Made by a program: the position numbers and the translations under genes
The notes under the pieces: generated by a model
Databases searched by the model: none
What the model was told of the DNA's origin: nothing
What the model saw: the letters and a program-made list of their open reading frames with translations, nothing else
Shown here: positions 1-9,095 of the stretch, piece by piece
Layout of the letters: each line of letters starts with the position of its first letter
Numbering within the stretch: the first letter of the stretch is position 1
Origin: Saccoglossus kowalevskii
Taxonomy: Eukaryota; Hemichordata; Enteropneusta; Harrimaniidae
Direction: 5' to 3'
Assembly: GCF_000003605.2 (NCBI RefSeq)
Contig: NW_003144793.1
Span: forward strand, 4,854-15,726
DNA length: 10,873 nucleotides

Positions 1-12
1 CATGTACTTGTT

Positions 13-339
13 ATATTTTCGACTTCTTGTTAAAAACCGCAAGTCCAATTGCTTTGATACTACATATATAGGTACTACATGTGGACCTCTCTTAGATTTG
101 TTCATTTTGTGACGATATCTTCAATTCTCTAATTTTGGTGAATATTTTTGTCATTTTTGGTAAAAAGTGATATTTTCGACTTCTTGTTAAAAACCGCAAG
201 TCTGATTGCTTTGATATTACATATATTGGTACTACATGTGGATAATTCTCAGATTTGTTCATTTTGTGAAAATTGTAAGTCTGATTGCTTTGATACTATA
301 CATATTGTTCATTTTCTAATGATGTCTTCAGTTCTTTAA
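13..339 (+). repeat. Three diverged copies of a ~157-bp tandem repeat
   Basis: Copy A (13-133) and copy B (from 170) align over 100 bases (13-112 and 170-269) with few differences. Shared blocks include 'cgacttcttgttaaaaaccg', 'attgctttgatac/tt', 'ggtactacatgtgga' and 'agatttgttcattttgtga'. The period is 157 bp. Copy C (269-339) begins 'aaattgtaagtctgattgct', lacks about 50 bases in the middle, and resumes with 'tgttcattttctaatgatgt', matching copy A at about 99-133. The copies contain no conserved reading frame, so the similarity is at DNA level. I infer an old tandem duplication of an interspersed element. The left edge may continue outside the window. The family name is not known to me. 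Confidence 0.8.
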
Positions 340-554
340 TTGAAATGTGCATTGCTAACAGCGGAGCTATCTCAGCTGATAGGCTGCTTGTTAACATTAA
401 CGGTCACAATAAATGTCATCATGACTTGGATCTTGAAACAAATGCATGTGCATGGTATGATTTGTCTGAACAGGAATTAGTAAAACATTACCCCTATGTA
501 AATTTAAATAAAACTGGCCCAATCATGTCTGAGAAATGGTTGATAATATGTTGA

Positions 555-830
555 AACTCAATGGTCTGACATGCACATGTAAATTATTATGTCATGTATC
601 AAATTTAAACTGAATTGACTGAGTGTTGTATTTCATGCTAATCATAAAATCAAAATTGCTGATGTATAGTCTTGTGAAAATTGGTTCAGAAATATTCAAG
701 AGACAACTCCAGATATACAGATGGATACATGCAAGCACAAAACTAGAGTCATATACTTAATACTTAATAATGCAAAAATAGTGCTCACTGTAAGATACCA
801 TTGAGCTTAAAAAAAGACATTGTCAAGTGA
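555..830. other. Gene-free spacer between repeats
   Basis: AT-rich sequence with many stops in all frames. I see no RNA gene, repeat or convincing exon. A short ORF just to its left (345-554) was judged too weak to annotate. Confidence 0.5.
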
Positions 831-1005
831 TTTTACCAGTACCTTGGTAACCATATTTTACCAGTACCTTGGTAACCATATTTTACCAGTACCTTGGTAA
901 CCATATTTTACCAGTACCTTGGTAACCATATTTTACCAGTACCTTGGTAACCATATTTTACCAGTACCTTGGTAACCATATTTTACCAGTACCTTGGTAA
1001 CCATA
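831..1005. repeat. 25-bp minisatellite, 7 identical copies
   Basis: The unit is 'ttttaccagtaccttggtaa' followed by 'ccata'. It is repeated seven times without a single difference, with a 3-base remnant (ttt) at 1006-1008. Each unit carries the inverted repeat TTACCA (833-838 in unit 1) and TGGTAA (845-850), separated by GTACCT. The next unit's TTACCA starts 7 bases after TGGTAA. Arms therefore alternate regularly along the array, and each arm could pair with its left or right neighbour. The unit length is not a multiple of three, so this is not a coding repeat. Perfect identity suggests recent expansion or active homogenisation. Confidence 0.97.
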
Positions 1006-1436
1006 TTTGTTGTTTTAGATACACATGTCTATACCAGTATGTAAATGACAGAGGTGAGTTTATGGTCAGTATAAGATTTACTTTAATGACCTGTTAGACT
1101 GTACAATGCACGCATGCATGTTATGGTTTATGTACTCTTCTGATAAGAGTAAATGTACCATCATATTGGTATATATAATGAATAACAGGAAGTGAGGATG
1201 TTGTTTCAATACAATTGATTGATTTTGAAGTTACTGTTGTTGATCGAGATGGCAAATATAATCAACATTTGGATACAAATATGTTTCTAAAAACTGGTTT
1301 CTATAGTCAGATTAGTAACAGGTGACATTTGTCGCAATTGTTATCCCGATAATACAGTATTTGTATTAATGTTGTGTTTATTGTATGGTTTTTGATTGAA
1401 AAAGTTTAAACTTGGTTGTAACAATGAAGTACAAGT

Positions 1437-2054
1437 GTGTTCAGAAGTGGTGGTGGTGGTAGGGAGAGAGATCTGTTTAAGCACAATGTGTTCAGAAGTG
1501 GTGGTGGTGGTAGGGAGAGAGATCTGTTTAAGCACAATGTGTTCAGAAGTGGTGGTGGTGGTAGGGAGAGAGATCTGTTTAAGCACAATGTGTTCAGAAG
1601 TGGTGGTGGTGGTGGTAGGGAGAGAGATCTGTTTAAGCACAATGTGTTCAGAAGTGGTGGTGGTGGTAGGGAGAGAGATCTGTTTAAGCACAATGTGTTC
1701 AGAAGTGGTGGTGGTGGTAGGGAGAGAGATCTGTTTAAGCACAATGTGTTCAGAAGTGGTGGTGGTGGTAGGGAGAGAGATCTGTTTAAGCACAATGTGT
1801 TCAGAAGTGGTGGTGGTGGTGGTAGGGAGAGAGATCTGTTTAAGCACAATGTGTTCAGAAGTGGTGGTGGTGGTAGGGAGAGAGATCTGTTTAAGCACAA
1901 TGTGTTCAGAAGTGGTGGTGGTGGTAGGGAGAGAGATCTGTTTAAGCACAATGTGTTCAGAAGTGGTGGTGGTGGTAGGGAGAGAGATCTGTTTAAGCAC
2001 AATGTGTTCAGAAGTGGTGGTGGTGGTAGGGAGAGAGATCTGTTTAAGCACAAT
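1437..2054. repeat. 51/54-bp minisatellite, 12 copies
   Basis: Twelve units run from 'gtgttcagaagtggtggt' to 'ctgtttaagcacaat', followed by an 8-base partial (gtgttcag, 2055-2062). Ten units are 51 bp. Units 4 (1590-1643) and 8 (1797-1850) are 54 bp because of one extra GGT. Apart from that triplet the copies appear identical. Each unit holds four or five consecutive GGT triplets followed by AGGG, and the palindrome AGATCT. Both lengths are multiples of three and lack stops in four of six frames, so long ORFs arise on both strands (for example a 17-residue repeat CSEVVVVVGREICLSTM, or one with GGGGRERD). None has a family resemblance, and several use non-ATG starts. I treat the block as a non-coding minisatellite. 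Confidence 0.96.
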
Positions 2055-2062
2055 GTGTTCAG

Positions 2063-3620
2063 TTAAGTTTCAGTTTTATTTGTGGTATGATTGTTGATGT
2101 ACACTAGCTCCCTCTCCTACAACAACTCTCCATGAAATAATACAAAATTATTATAAGGAAATGACAATTTTTGTTTGATTTGACTAACTAAAACAGTTGA
2201 AGTACATGTAGGAATAGTAAAATAGCAATACTGTATTAGGAAAAAGGACAGATAATTAATAATAATATCTTTTGTCTCAAAATAATGGATGGACTAAAAT
2301 TGCTGGTGGGTGAAACTGTGAAATATTTTTTTAAATAAAATTTATTCTAAATTAATTATTAATTATTCTTTGGTTATCTTAAAGTAATGTGTAAAACCAG
2401 GAAGTGGCGTCTGTTCTCTGTCCCACTCTGTCATCAAAAAGCAATTTTTTTCTCTGAGTTGAATATTATCAGATCTTTATGATTATCTTTACCATCAGTA
2501 ATGATAATGCTGTTTTGAAGTCTTTGTAAATAATTATGCTTTTAAATATGATCTGATGGCAGAAAGTGAAATGCCTGACCTACTGCACTGTGTAAAAACA
2601 AAACAAAACAAATATCCATACATCAGCCTCCATTGAACATTAACTTAAATAAATACAAAAGGCACTGACAATAATAATATTCCATGTTCTGAAAAAACAA
2701 AGCAGCTGCTGAAATAGCTTTAAAAAATAAAAAAAATAAAACTCTAATCATATATATTTTTGAAATGTTTTTCTGGGAATTAGAATATGATGTTTTTTCA
2801 AGGAGGGAATTCTGAAAAGTATTTAGTTACTCTTCTTCAGTATCCTGGCTAATTATAGTAGAGTGTAACTATGAACGACATCAATACCTGTTTATAATAT
2901 CATTCTCTGGACAGATGAAAAATTCAAATATATCCATTTCTATCCCCACACATTCACATTGCATGGAAACCTTTCTGGTTGATTTTTTTAAAACCAAAAC
3001 AGACATCTGATTAGCATGTAGAGTTGATGAAGATTTGATGACCACAATTGAATTTAAAAAATGACAAAGGCCATGCTTGTCGTCACTTATTGATTTTCGT
3101 CATCTGTTTAAGTTGCAATCAATTTTCATCTAGAGTTGTTTTTTTCATCAAGTCTACCTTGTAATTTGTATGTAGCATGATATTTCAAATCAAATGGGAG
3201 CTGAAGAGACAACAAAAATGATTTCTTTTTGTGTGTGTTTCATGTATCATAGCATATAGATACATTCATTTAGATGGGAAAACAATTCCAGCTGAACATG
3301 ACAAATATTTATTGTACAATTTATTTCTTGTAGTACTTGATTGTCTGTCATTTTACTATAAATATTTAACTTACAATTAAAATCTGTTTTAAAAAACGTC
3401 ATGGAAATTTGATTCTTCTGTTTGTGTTTAAGTGTGTTGGAAATTTATTTTTGTCTTGCACCTGTTACCATACTAAGTGGGTGATAGGACAAATTAACCG
3501 GTAGATTTAGTTTTATAATCTTATCATCACATGCTGGTAATACTAATACCAGAGTAAAGGTCTGAACTTTATTACATACTCTACCACCTATTACACCCAT
3601 ACCTAGAGATCATCCACACA
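2063..3620. other. AT-rich stretch, no gene seen
   Basis: All frames are broken by frequent stops. I see no tRNA-like fold, tandem array or coding exon with a recognisable motif. The sequence is strongly CpG-poor. A short inverted repeat, CTGGTA/TACCAG with a 7-base loop, lies near 3533-3551. It is too short to interpret alone. Confidence 0.5.
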
Positions 3621-5378
3621 TGCGTTGCCATCAGTAATAATTGATTTTTTCTTTCAAAACATATACGTACACAATGGTTACTATGCTTTAAAAATATTCT
3701 TCAATTTCCTGTTTGAGTTATTTACAATGCATGATACCATAGTAACGGTAATGTTTATTACTAAATTAAGTAAAATATCTATTTTGTATAAAAAGATTCT
3801 TTTATTATCGGTGATTTGTATTTATTTATTTATTTTAATTTCATAGTACCGGGTATGAAATGTGAGACGTAGTTTGATAGTAGGATCATATCCACCATTT
3901 CATGAGTGATCAATACTTGCAGACCTGAACTTGAAGGAAAAGATTAACATGTTATCCATCTTGTCAGTGAACATTTTATAACATATTTGTTGCCAAAATA
4001 TTCAAATTTTCTGTCATTTTAAGTATTAATTTTGTTTTCATACAGCAGCCCGGTGTGTGTTCAGTTGCATTCCTGGAAACTGACAACAGCTTTGAGTCAT
4101 TATTTATATTAATATAATCATATTAATATATAATTATAATTTCATACAAGTTGTTTTGTACAGCTCTGTTTTAAACAAAGGAGATAAATCATTGATGGGA
4201 ATGGCATAATTGAAACTACATTTTCTGTATCTCAAGGTTTGTCATATTAAACATGCCACTTTACCCACTTAAACCATAAATTGTCAATAACATACTGACA
4301 CACAAATCTGTGGCAGTCATGTGTTGTTAAATTAATGAAAAATAATTGCCATTGTTCTAAAGTGACATGCATTCTGATGTATATTATTATTAATAAAAAA
4401 ATAGTTCTGCATTAAACATTGGCAGTAATTACTACTCTTTAAATGTGGCTTGGTATTTCCAGTTGGTTATATTATATTCTCACACAAATAAAGGGAACAG
4501 AAAAATGCTGATTCTTTTCTTAAAAACATTGCAATGTTTTCTTGTTTTTATGTTTAATTTCCATTAAAATTGTATTTTAATTTGATATTTCACATCGCAT
4601 TAGACTTGAAACATGAACAATTTTTCAGGTTTTTAGAGATTCATTCCTATTGTACACATGGTATAGAGTGTTGTCACATCAATGTCTGCAATTGGTTGCT
4701 TCCTACAATGACTATAATTGGATTGTTTCTCTATTCATAACTTTATACCTAGACATGATAATTTATAACATCAAATTGAAATAACCTATGATTTTACACT
4801 TTCATGAAGAAATAAATGATTTACCGGATAACTAGCTTTACAATATACCTTGCTATCAGAAATACTTGTTTAAACAGAAAATTGTTGCCGTGGAGAATTA
4901 AAATTGTAATTAAGGCTAGTTTAAAGGGAGAATAAAGAAAAGAAGGCAGCAAAATTAGTTTTTGTAATTGTTTGATCTTTAATGTAGTTAAAAAAAAAAA
5001 CACCCTGACATGGCTTCTTTATCCTGCCAGTAAATGTGTTAAATAAAGTTGTACAGAATGTAATGCAAAGTAGAAAATATCAGCATAGTGAATTCAGATA
5101 GATTCTTACAACTAATCGTGAGGCGTTAGTTTTATGTTGTGAAATGGGGCATTTTATCTTCCAAAGTGTGATACGACTGAAAATAATGCTACTTAACTAT
5201 GAATTACTTGGTAGATTATACTTAACTGTCTGTATCATGAATAGACATTTTCAGTGGTGTCATGGAATCTATTATCCTTGTATCTACAACAAGAGAGACA
5301 TGAGCTGATGCCCTCTTAAATCATGTTTTGGCATCCTCACAAAGGCACATGAGTACGTAACTATTGTTATTTACGTTG
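3621..5378. other. AT-rich stretch, no gene seen; would hold the 3' end of the EF-hand gene
   Basis: The only ORFs are short, AT-driven and hydrophobic by composition (for example 3625-3846 and 4821-5003). An 11-A run lies at 4990-5000. The minus-strand gene ending at 5379 should have its 3' UTR here. I see no canonical AATAAA on the minus strand close to the stop. A variant ATTAAA on the minus strand occurs at 4983-4978, about 400 bases past the stop, and is a possible polyadenylation signal. Very AT-rich palindromic sequence lies around 4100-4140. Confidence 0.4.
5355..5376 (-). other. Short inverted repeat just after the EF-hand stop codon
   Basis: On the + strand ACGTAA (5355-5360) and TTACGT (5371-5376) are separated by 10 bases. 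In the minus-strand transcript this hairpin would begin two bases after the TGA stop. The 6-bp stem is weak and could be chance. Confidence 0.3.
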
Positions 5379-6038
5379 TCATGAATTTCTGTTATTTTCT
5401 TCAACTGTATGTTCCAGACTGTCACCACTGCTATTGCTATTGCCACATGGTTCCACCTCAATTAATTGGACATTGTCAGCTTGCTTAGTTCTTGCTTGGT
5501 AAAGAAGATCACAACAGTGTATGAACTCTTCAAAATCAACATGCTCTGGGAATTCCAAAGAGACATGTTGTTGGAACACACTTAGCCGGTCCTCTTCTAA
5601 GCTGTCATCATCCAGTCGGTCCAAAGAGCTGCAGTACTCCACAAAGTTTAGTAATCCATCTTCATCGATGTCACTTTTGATAAATTCAAAACGAAACTCA
5701 GCCAGATGTTCCACCCCCCATCGGGGATATTTTTGACAAAGTCTTTTGAAATCTGCCCTATGAAGTTTTCTTTTAGGAAGTAAAGTCATACGTCTTTGAG
5801 TTCCAACGTCCTGATATATTTGGTTGTTGATCTTCTGAAATGTGGTCAGCTGATATTTAACCACCATTCTGCGATTATTAATAACCCTTCGGCGCCCAGT
5901 GCTTGTGAAATGTGTCTGTGGTTCGTATAAAATTGGTTCAACAACCACTGGAAAGCTGGGCTTCACCCCCATACTGGAGAGTTTTCTCCAACATTCTTCT
6001 TTGACATACTCGGCATTCCAGCAAAGCTTAGAAAACAT
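5379..6038 (-). CDS. EF-hand domain-containing protein, 219 aa
   Basis: This is a probable calcium-binding protein, and I do not recognise the orthologue. Residues 123-134 (DNA 5672-5637) form a canonical 12-residue EF-hand loop: D123, D125, D127, G128, L130, N131 and E134. The entering helix (about 111-122, AEFRFEFIKS) and leaving helix (FVEYCSSL) are present. Residues 160-171 plus F172, ending VDFEEF, look like a second EF-hand that has lost the position-1 acid (S160) and the glycine (E165), so it probably pairs structurally without binding calcium. The N-terminal 90 residues are basic and rich in aromatics, with no signal peptide or membrane segment. The tail (about 185-219) is polar and acidic. 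The ATG is preceded by an in-frame TAG two codons upstream, so translation starts here or the exon begins just before. The stop is TGA. The ORF has no internal break, so it is an intact single coding exon or an intronless gene. The function beyond calcium binding is unknown. Confidence 0.82.
   Translation of the reverse strand: MFSKLCWNAEYVKEECWRKLSSMGVKPSFPVVVEPILYEPQTHFTSTGRRRVINNRRMVVKYQLTTFQKINNQIYQDVGTQRRMTLLPKRKLHRADFKRLCQKYPRWGVEHLAEFRFEFIKSDIDEDGLLNFVEYCSSLDRLDDDSLEEDRLSVFQQHVSLEFPEHVDFEEFIHCCDLLYQARTKQADNVQLIEVEPCGNSNSSGDSLEHTVEENNRNS
5637..5672 (-). other. Canonical EF-hand calcium-binding loop
   Basis: The loop reads DIDEDGLLNFVE. Acidic or polar residues occupy positions 1, 3, 5 and 9, glycine position 6, a hydrophobic residue position 8, and the bidentate glutamate position 12. 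All match the EF-hand consensus, so calcium binding is expected. Confidence 0.88.
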
Positions 6039-6048
6039 ACCCGGCTAA

Positions 6049-6084
6049 ACAGTGTTTATGTGTCGTTGATGTAGAAAACACTGT
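6049..6084 (-). promoter_or_regulatory. Putative 5'-leader hairpin of the EF-hand gene
   Basis: On the + strand ACAGTGTTT (6049-6057) and AAACACTGT (6076-6084) are perfect 9-base complements with an 18-base loop. Read as minus-strand RNA, the stem ends 10 bases before the ATG. A candidate 3' splice site on the minus strand (TTGTTTTCAG, its AG at 6090-6089) would place the whole hairpin in the first bases of this exon, in a roughly 50-base leader. A second candidate acceptor (CTGTTTAG) would remove the hairpin. The longer motif 'gaaaacactgtaa' recurs at 6376-6388. The structure is visible; its role is inference. Confidence 0.4.
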
Positions 6085-6389
6085 AATGCTGAAAACAACT
6101 ATGGTTATGTGCATCATGTCAAAATCTTGAGTCCAACAGTAATTAACAGTCTATCTTCTTTCTTTAGTTTGTGACGTGTTTGAAAGTGTGTAGTTACTAC
6201 GCAGTAGACACAGTGAAGTGAAATCCAATGCCAAGCTGCCATTCTAATATTTCCATAGCAGATGGCAGCACTCTGGCACAGTTAATCATCATGCAAGTCC
6301 GCACACAGGAAAGTAGTTAATCCAACAGTGTAAGAGACAGATACTCCACTTAGATAGAAATTCTTTGCATTAAAAGAAAACACTGTAAC

Positions 6390-8046
6390 AATGGTGTTGT
6401 CTGCTGTTCACTTGCATGTATCTACACGTACACACACATTGAATGGTCAGCCTGTACTAAACTATGTAAAACAGCTGCAGTACTCTGTAATTGAGATGAG
6501 GTCACACACACTGCACACTAGGAGAGCTCCCTAACTCAATCAAACCTGTACATAACATTGATCTGTTTTCCCCTGGCAACCAGTATTTGTTATCGATACT
6601 GCTAAGCTAATTGGCCATCCTTATCAACATAAAGGCTGTGCTTTCCTTCTAGGAAAAAACACTTAAAATGGTAAAATGAACCTGTATGCCAACAAAAAGT
6701 TTATTTTTATACGTGATAACAGTTTATCTATCATTTGATCATAAATCATCTACTAATAATAGAGGAGAGGAAGTGTATGTAGGCACACTGTAGCATATTC
6801 TATTACTGTTACTTTTACACTATCCAACATTATCGCTGATTCTCTGCTTTTCACAATAATTAAATTGATAAATGTTGTTAATCATTCATTTTTGTAAATT
6901 GTTTTTTGTTTTCAATTTCAAATCCATGTGACTGAATACTAATTGTTCTGTTTATGGTAGAATTCACATAATAAAAATAAATACTATTGTGTAATGAAAT
7001 AGAATAGAATTGAATAGGTAAATAGATTGGAACCATGAAGGAGTTTAGTGAATGAATATACTGAAACAATAGAATGCTCTAGAATGCCATAGAAAGCAAT
7101 AAATGAGAGAAAAGAGCATCAGAAAACTTTTCACTACAGTGGTTGCTATTGTATTTATACTACTATTAGAATGGGCCACTAACAAAAGTAAACATTGTCA
7201 TGCATGGCAAGTTGGATCTTCAGCTACCTCCATTTACTTGTAGTCAGTTATCACACATCTTAATTACTAAAAATAGTAGTGTGGGCCAAGAAAATGGTTG
7301 AGCTTAAAATATCAACTCACTCGATTTCAATAATTGGTGAAAGTATTTGAATTTTGACTTAACAATCTCAATTTTGTCAAAAAAAATTTAAATTCTACCC
7401 ACGGTGTGAAAAGGTTGTCTCTTTGTATGAGTATACTTTCCACTCTTTGTAAGTAGACATACTTGAGGCTGCTTTCAGTTACAGTTGTTACCTGTGAAAG
7501 CACTCGACTGGAATAGATTGATGATTAGATTTAATGTGTAACCTGTTTATTTAAAGAGATTGTATACTATACAACAGACTGGTTGTAGTTATTTCTCTCA
7601 TTAATGTTACCAAGTAGACCACATTGTTTGGCCAACTCACCAGTGGGAATTTCTATTATTATATAATCTTTTTGTGTTGTATGAATTCTAAACCTTGGAT
7701 GATAATGCAGGTTATCTTTCCTTGTGTCCTTTACACCTATGTGATCCCAGAGATAATGTCATGTTTGATAACTTCATTTTTATGACATACTGGTACATGT
7801 TTTTCCCAATATGAATTTCTGTGCTTATTTATTATATAGTTAATTTCTGGAATTACTAACAAATAAGTTTTTAATGTGAATTCGCTGTTACCGTCTACTG
7901 TTTTAAGAGTGGGACACATTTCTGATCAGTGTACGCATAATAAATTAAGAACAGTACATTTAGTAAGTTAATAAATATATATAATACATTTGTCGGATAC
8001 TTACAATGGTAATTGAAAATAAAAACACTTCCTGATTTTTTAAGAC
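6390..8046. other. AT-rich stretch, no gene seen
   Basis: The nearest part (6390-6620) is less AT-rich and lies upstream of the minus-strand EF-hand gene, so it could contain leader exons or promoter sequence. A minus-strand CCAAT motif occurs at 6614-6610. The rest holds only short AT-driven ORFs (6878-7069 and 7737-7919, minus strand) without motifs. Loose 'tagaat' repeats occur around 6999-7095. No RNA gene was recognised. Confidence 0.45.
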
Positions 8047-8319
8047 CTAATACTGGTGCCGCTGCACGTATGACCTAAGCTGGGGATTGGGCACCAGATG
8101 TTTTTGATCCAGACTGATATCTGACCTGGAAATTAATTGCCGGTGAATATTATTGCTAGTATATTTCACAAAATATATACCCTCGGTAGCTAAGAACCCC
8201 AAATTTATTGCTAAAAAAATCAAAATAATTATATCACGCTTATTATTACCTGTACTTTTATTTATTCTTTTCTTGGTAGTTGCATGTGTATTCAGTTGTT
8301 TCACAATCCGATTCAACAT
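8047..8319 (-). CDS. Doubtful 90-aa ORF with one membrane segment; probably repeat-derived
   Basis: The ORF starts at an ATG with a good context (AACCATG) and ends in TAG. The predicted product has a basic N-terminus (K/R at 4, 7, 17, 18, 27, 28), one hydrophobic segment at about residues 30-51, and a polar tail, which would be a small type II membrane protein. I recognise no family. Two facts argue against a gene. The start codon lies inside a degenerate repeat copy (8300-8345). The last third (about residues 58-80) lies inside a dispersed repeat whose other copy at 10481-10541 has no matching long ORF. It could be a first exon of something larger, but I regard it as chance. Confidence 0.13.
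   Translation of the reverse strand: MLNRIVKQLNTHATTKKRINKSTGNNKRDIIILIFLAINLGFLATEGIYFVKYTSNNIHRQLISRSDISLDQKHLVPNPQLRSYVQRHQY
8077..8159 (+). repeat. Dispersed repeat, copy 1 (partner at 10481-10541)
   Basis: Bases 8094-8135 match 10493-10534 at 39 of 42 positions, in the same orientation, including 'gtttttgatccagac' and 'atatctgacctggaaatta'. Similarity extends on both sides, from 'aagct' to 'ctag', with insertions of about 17 bases and 6 bases in this copy. On the minus strand both copies contain TTTCCAG followed by GTCAGATAT, resembling a 3' splice site. The family is unknown to me. Confidence 0.8.
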
Positions 8320-9095
8320 GGTTGACTGACTTTATTTGCTCTGTTTAGTCATGTACTTATTGTACATACTGATGAAATTGCATAAAACTTGGTACATAGA
8401 ATATCATGAGACTCAGATGTGCAATAATTGTTTTCCAATAATCTGTTCTGGCCCCACCTTAGACATGACTTGACCTATCATGTTACACGTACACATATAC
8501 AGTTTCAAAATGGACCATTTGCGACCATTTTAGTTGTGAAAATGCACCAAGATCAAGCATTCGGTTCTACCATTCTTGTGCCAGATTTTGAGTCTATATA
8601 GATGGATATTTTACTTATTTCATCTACAAAGTTCGAAAGAGGGCTTATAATTTGACCTCTGTCCATCCTGAATTATATATCAGAACTCTGTGGACCAAAT
8701 CTGTTCATTATTTGCATGTGCCTAGTACTTTATCTAGGACATGTGTACGTATGATTTACTGACTTGATCCAAGATGGCTGTCTGGTAGCCATTTTGTTTT
8801 TTGTAAATGTGGTATCAAATGCATGCTTTGTCAGTTTTTGTTCAAATTTGGTACATATATTATATATGTTAGAATACACATCTACAACTATTCAATTCAC
8901 GATTGGATAAAAGATGGCCGACTGGCATCCGTCTTGTTTTTTGAAAAATGTTGGATAGGATTTGTTAATTTTCATCAACAAACATACAATCATTATACAT
9001 GTTGAGATACATTAGTTTCACAATCGGATCAAAGATGGTTGACTGCCTGCTAATCTTGTTTTTTGACCATACTACTATATCTCCAAACTACTATA
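8300..9095 (+). repeat. Decayed series of ~120-260-bp modules with hairpin cores
   Basis: Related blocks start near 8301, 8506, 8766, 8899 and 9019. Copies at 8301 and 9019 share 'cacaatc', then 'gat-caa-atggttgactg'. Copies at 8766, 8899 and 9019 share 'gat-aaagatgg' and then 'cttgttttttg' or 'attttgttttttg'. Several cores are inverted repeats: AAGATGGCT/AGCCATTTT (8771-8795), AAGATGG/CCGTCTT (8911-8935, one G-T pair), AAGAT/ATCTT (9032-9057) and AAAATGG/CCATTTT (8507-8531). Between cores, 'ttggtacata' recurs (about 8390 and 8850). No common reading frame is kept. I infer old tandem modules of an interspersed repeat. Confidence 0.65.

Noticed and set aside
345-554. 69-codon + strand ORF starting MCIANSGAISADRLL
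   Set aside because: It has an ATG and a possible internal acceptor (tgctaacag at 363), and its composition is not extreme. However, I see no domain, no clear donor and no neighbouring exon, and it adjoins repeat copy C.
831-1005. 25-bp array as RFX X-box sites
   Set aside because: GGTAAC fits the RGYAAC half, but the partner half GTNRCC is not present at 0-3 bases spacing. TTACC lies 8 bases away, so the match is only half a site.
1396-2097. Long ORFs (up to 236 codons) on both strands across the 51-bp array
   Set aside because: They exist only because the unit is a multiple of three without stops in four frames. Several need GTG or other non-ATG starts, and none has a meaningful non-repeat domain.
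3625-3846. 73-codon hydrophobic + strand ORF
   Set aside because: Its hydrophobicity follows from TTT/ATT-rich sequence. The ATG context is poor, and there is no recognisable motif or support from neighbours.
5521-5736. 71-codon serine-rich + strand ORF
   Set aside because: It is antisense to the EF-hand coding sequence. The serine richness mirrors acidic and leucine codons on the other strand.
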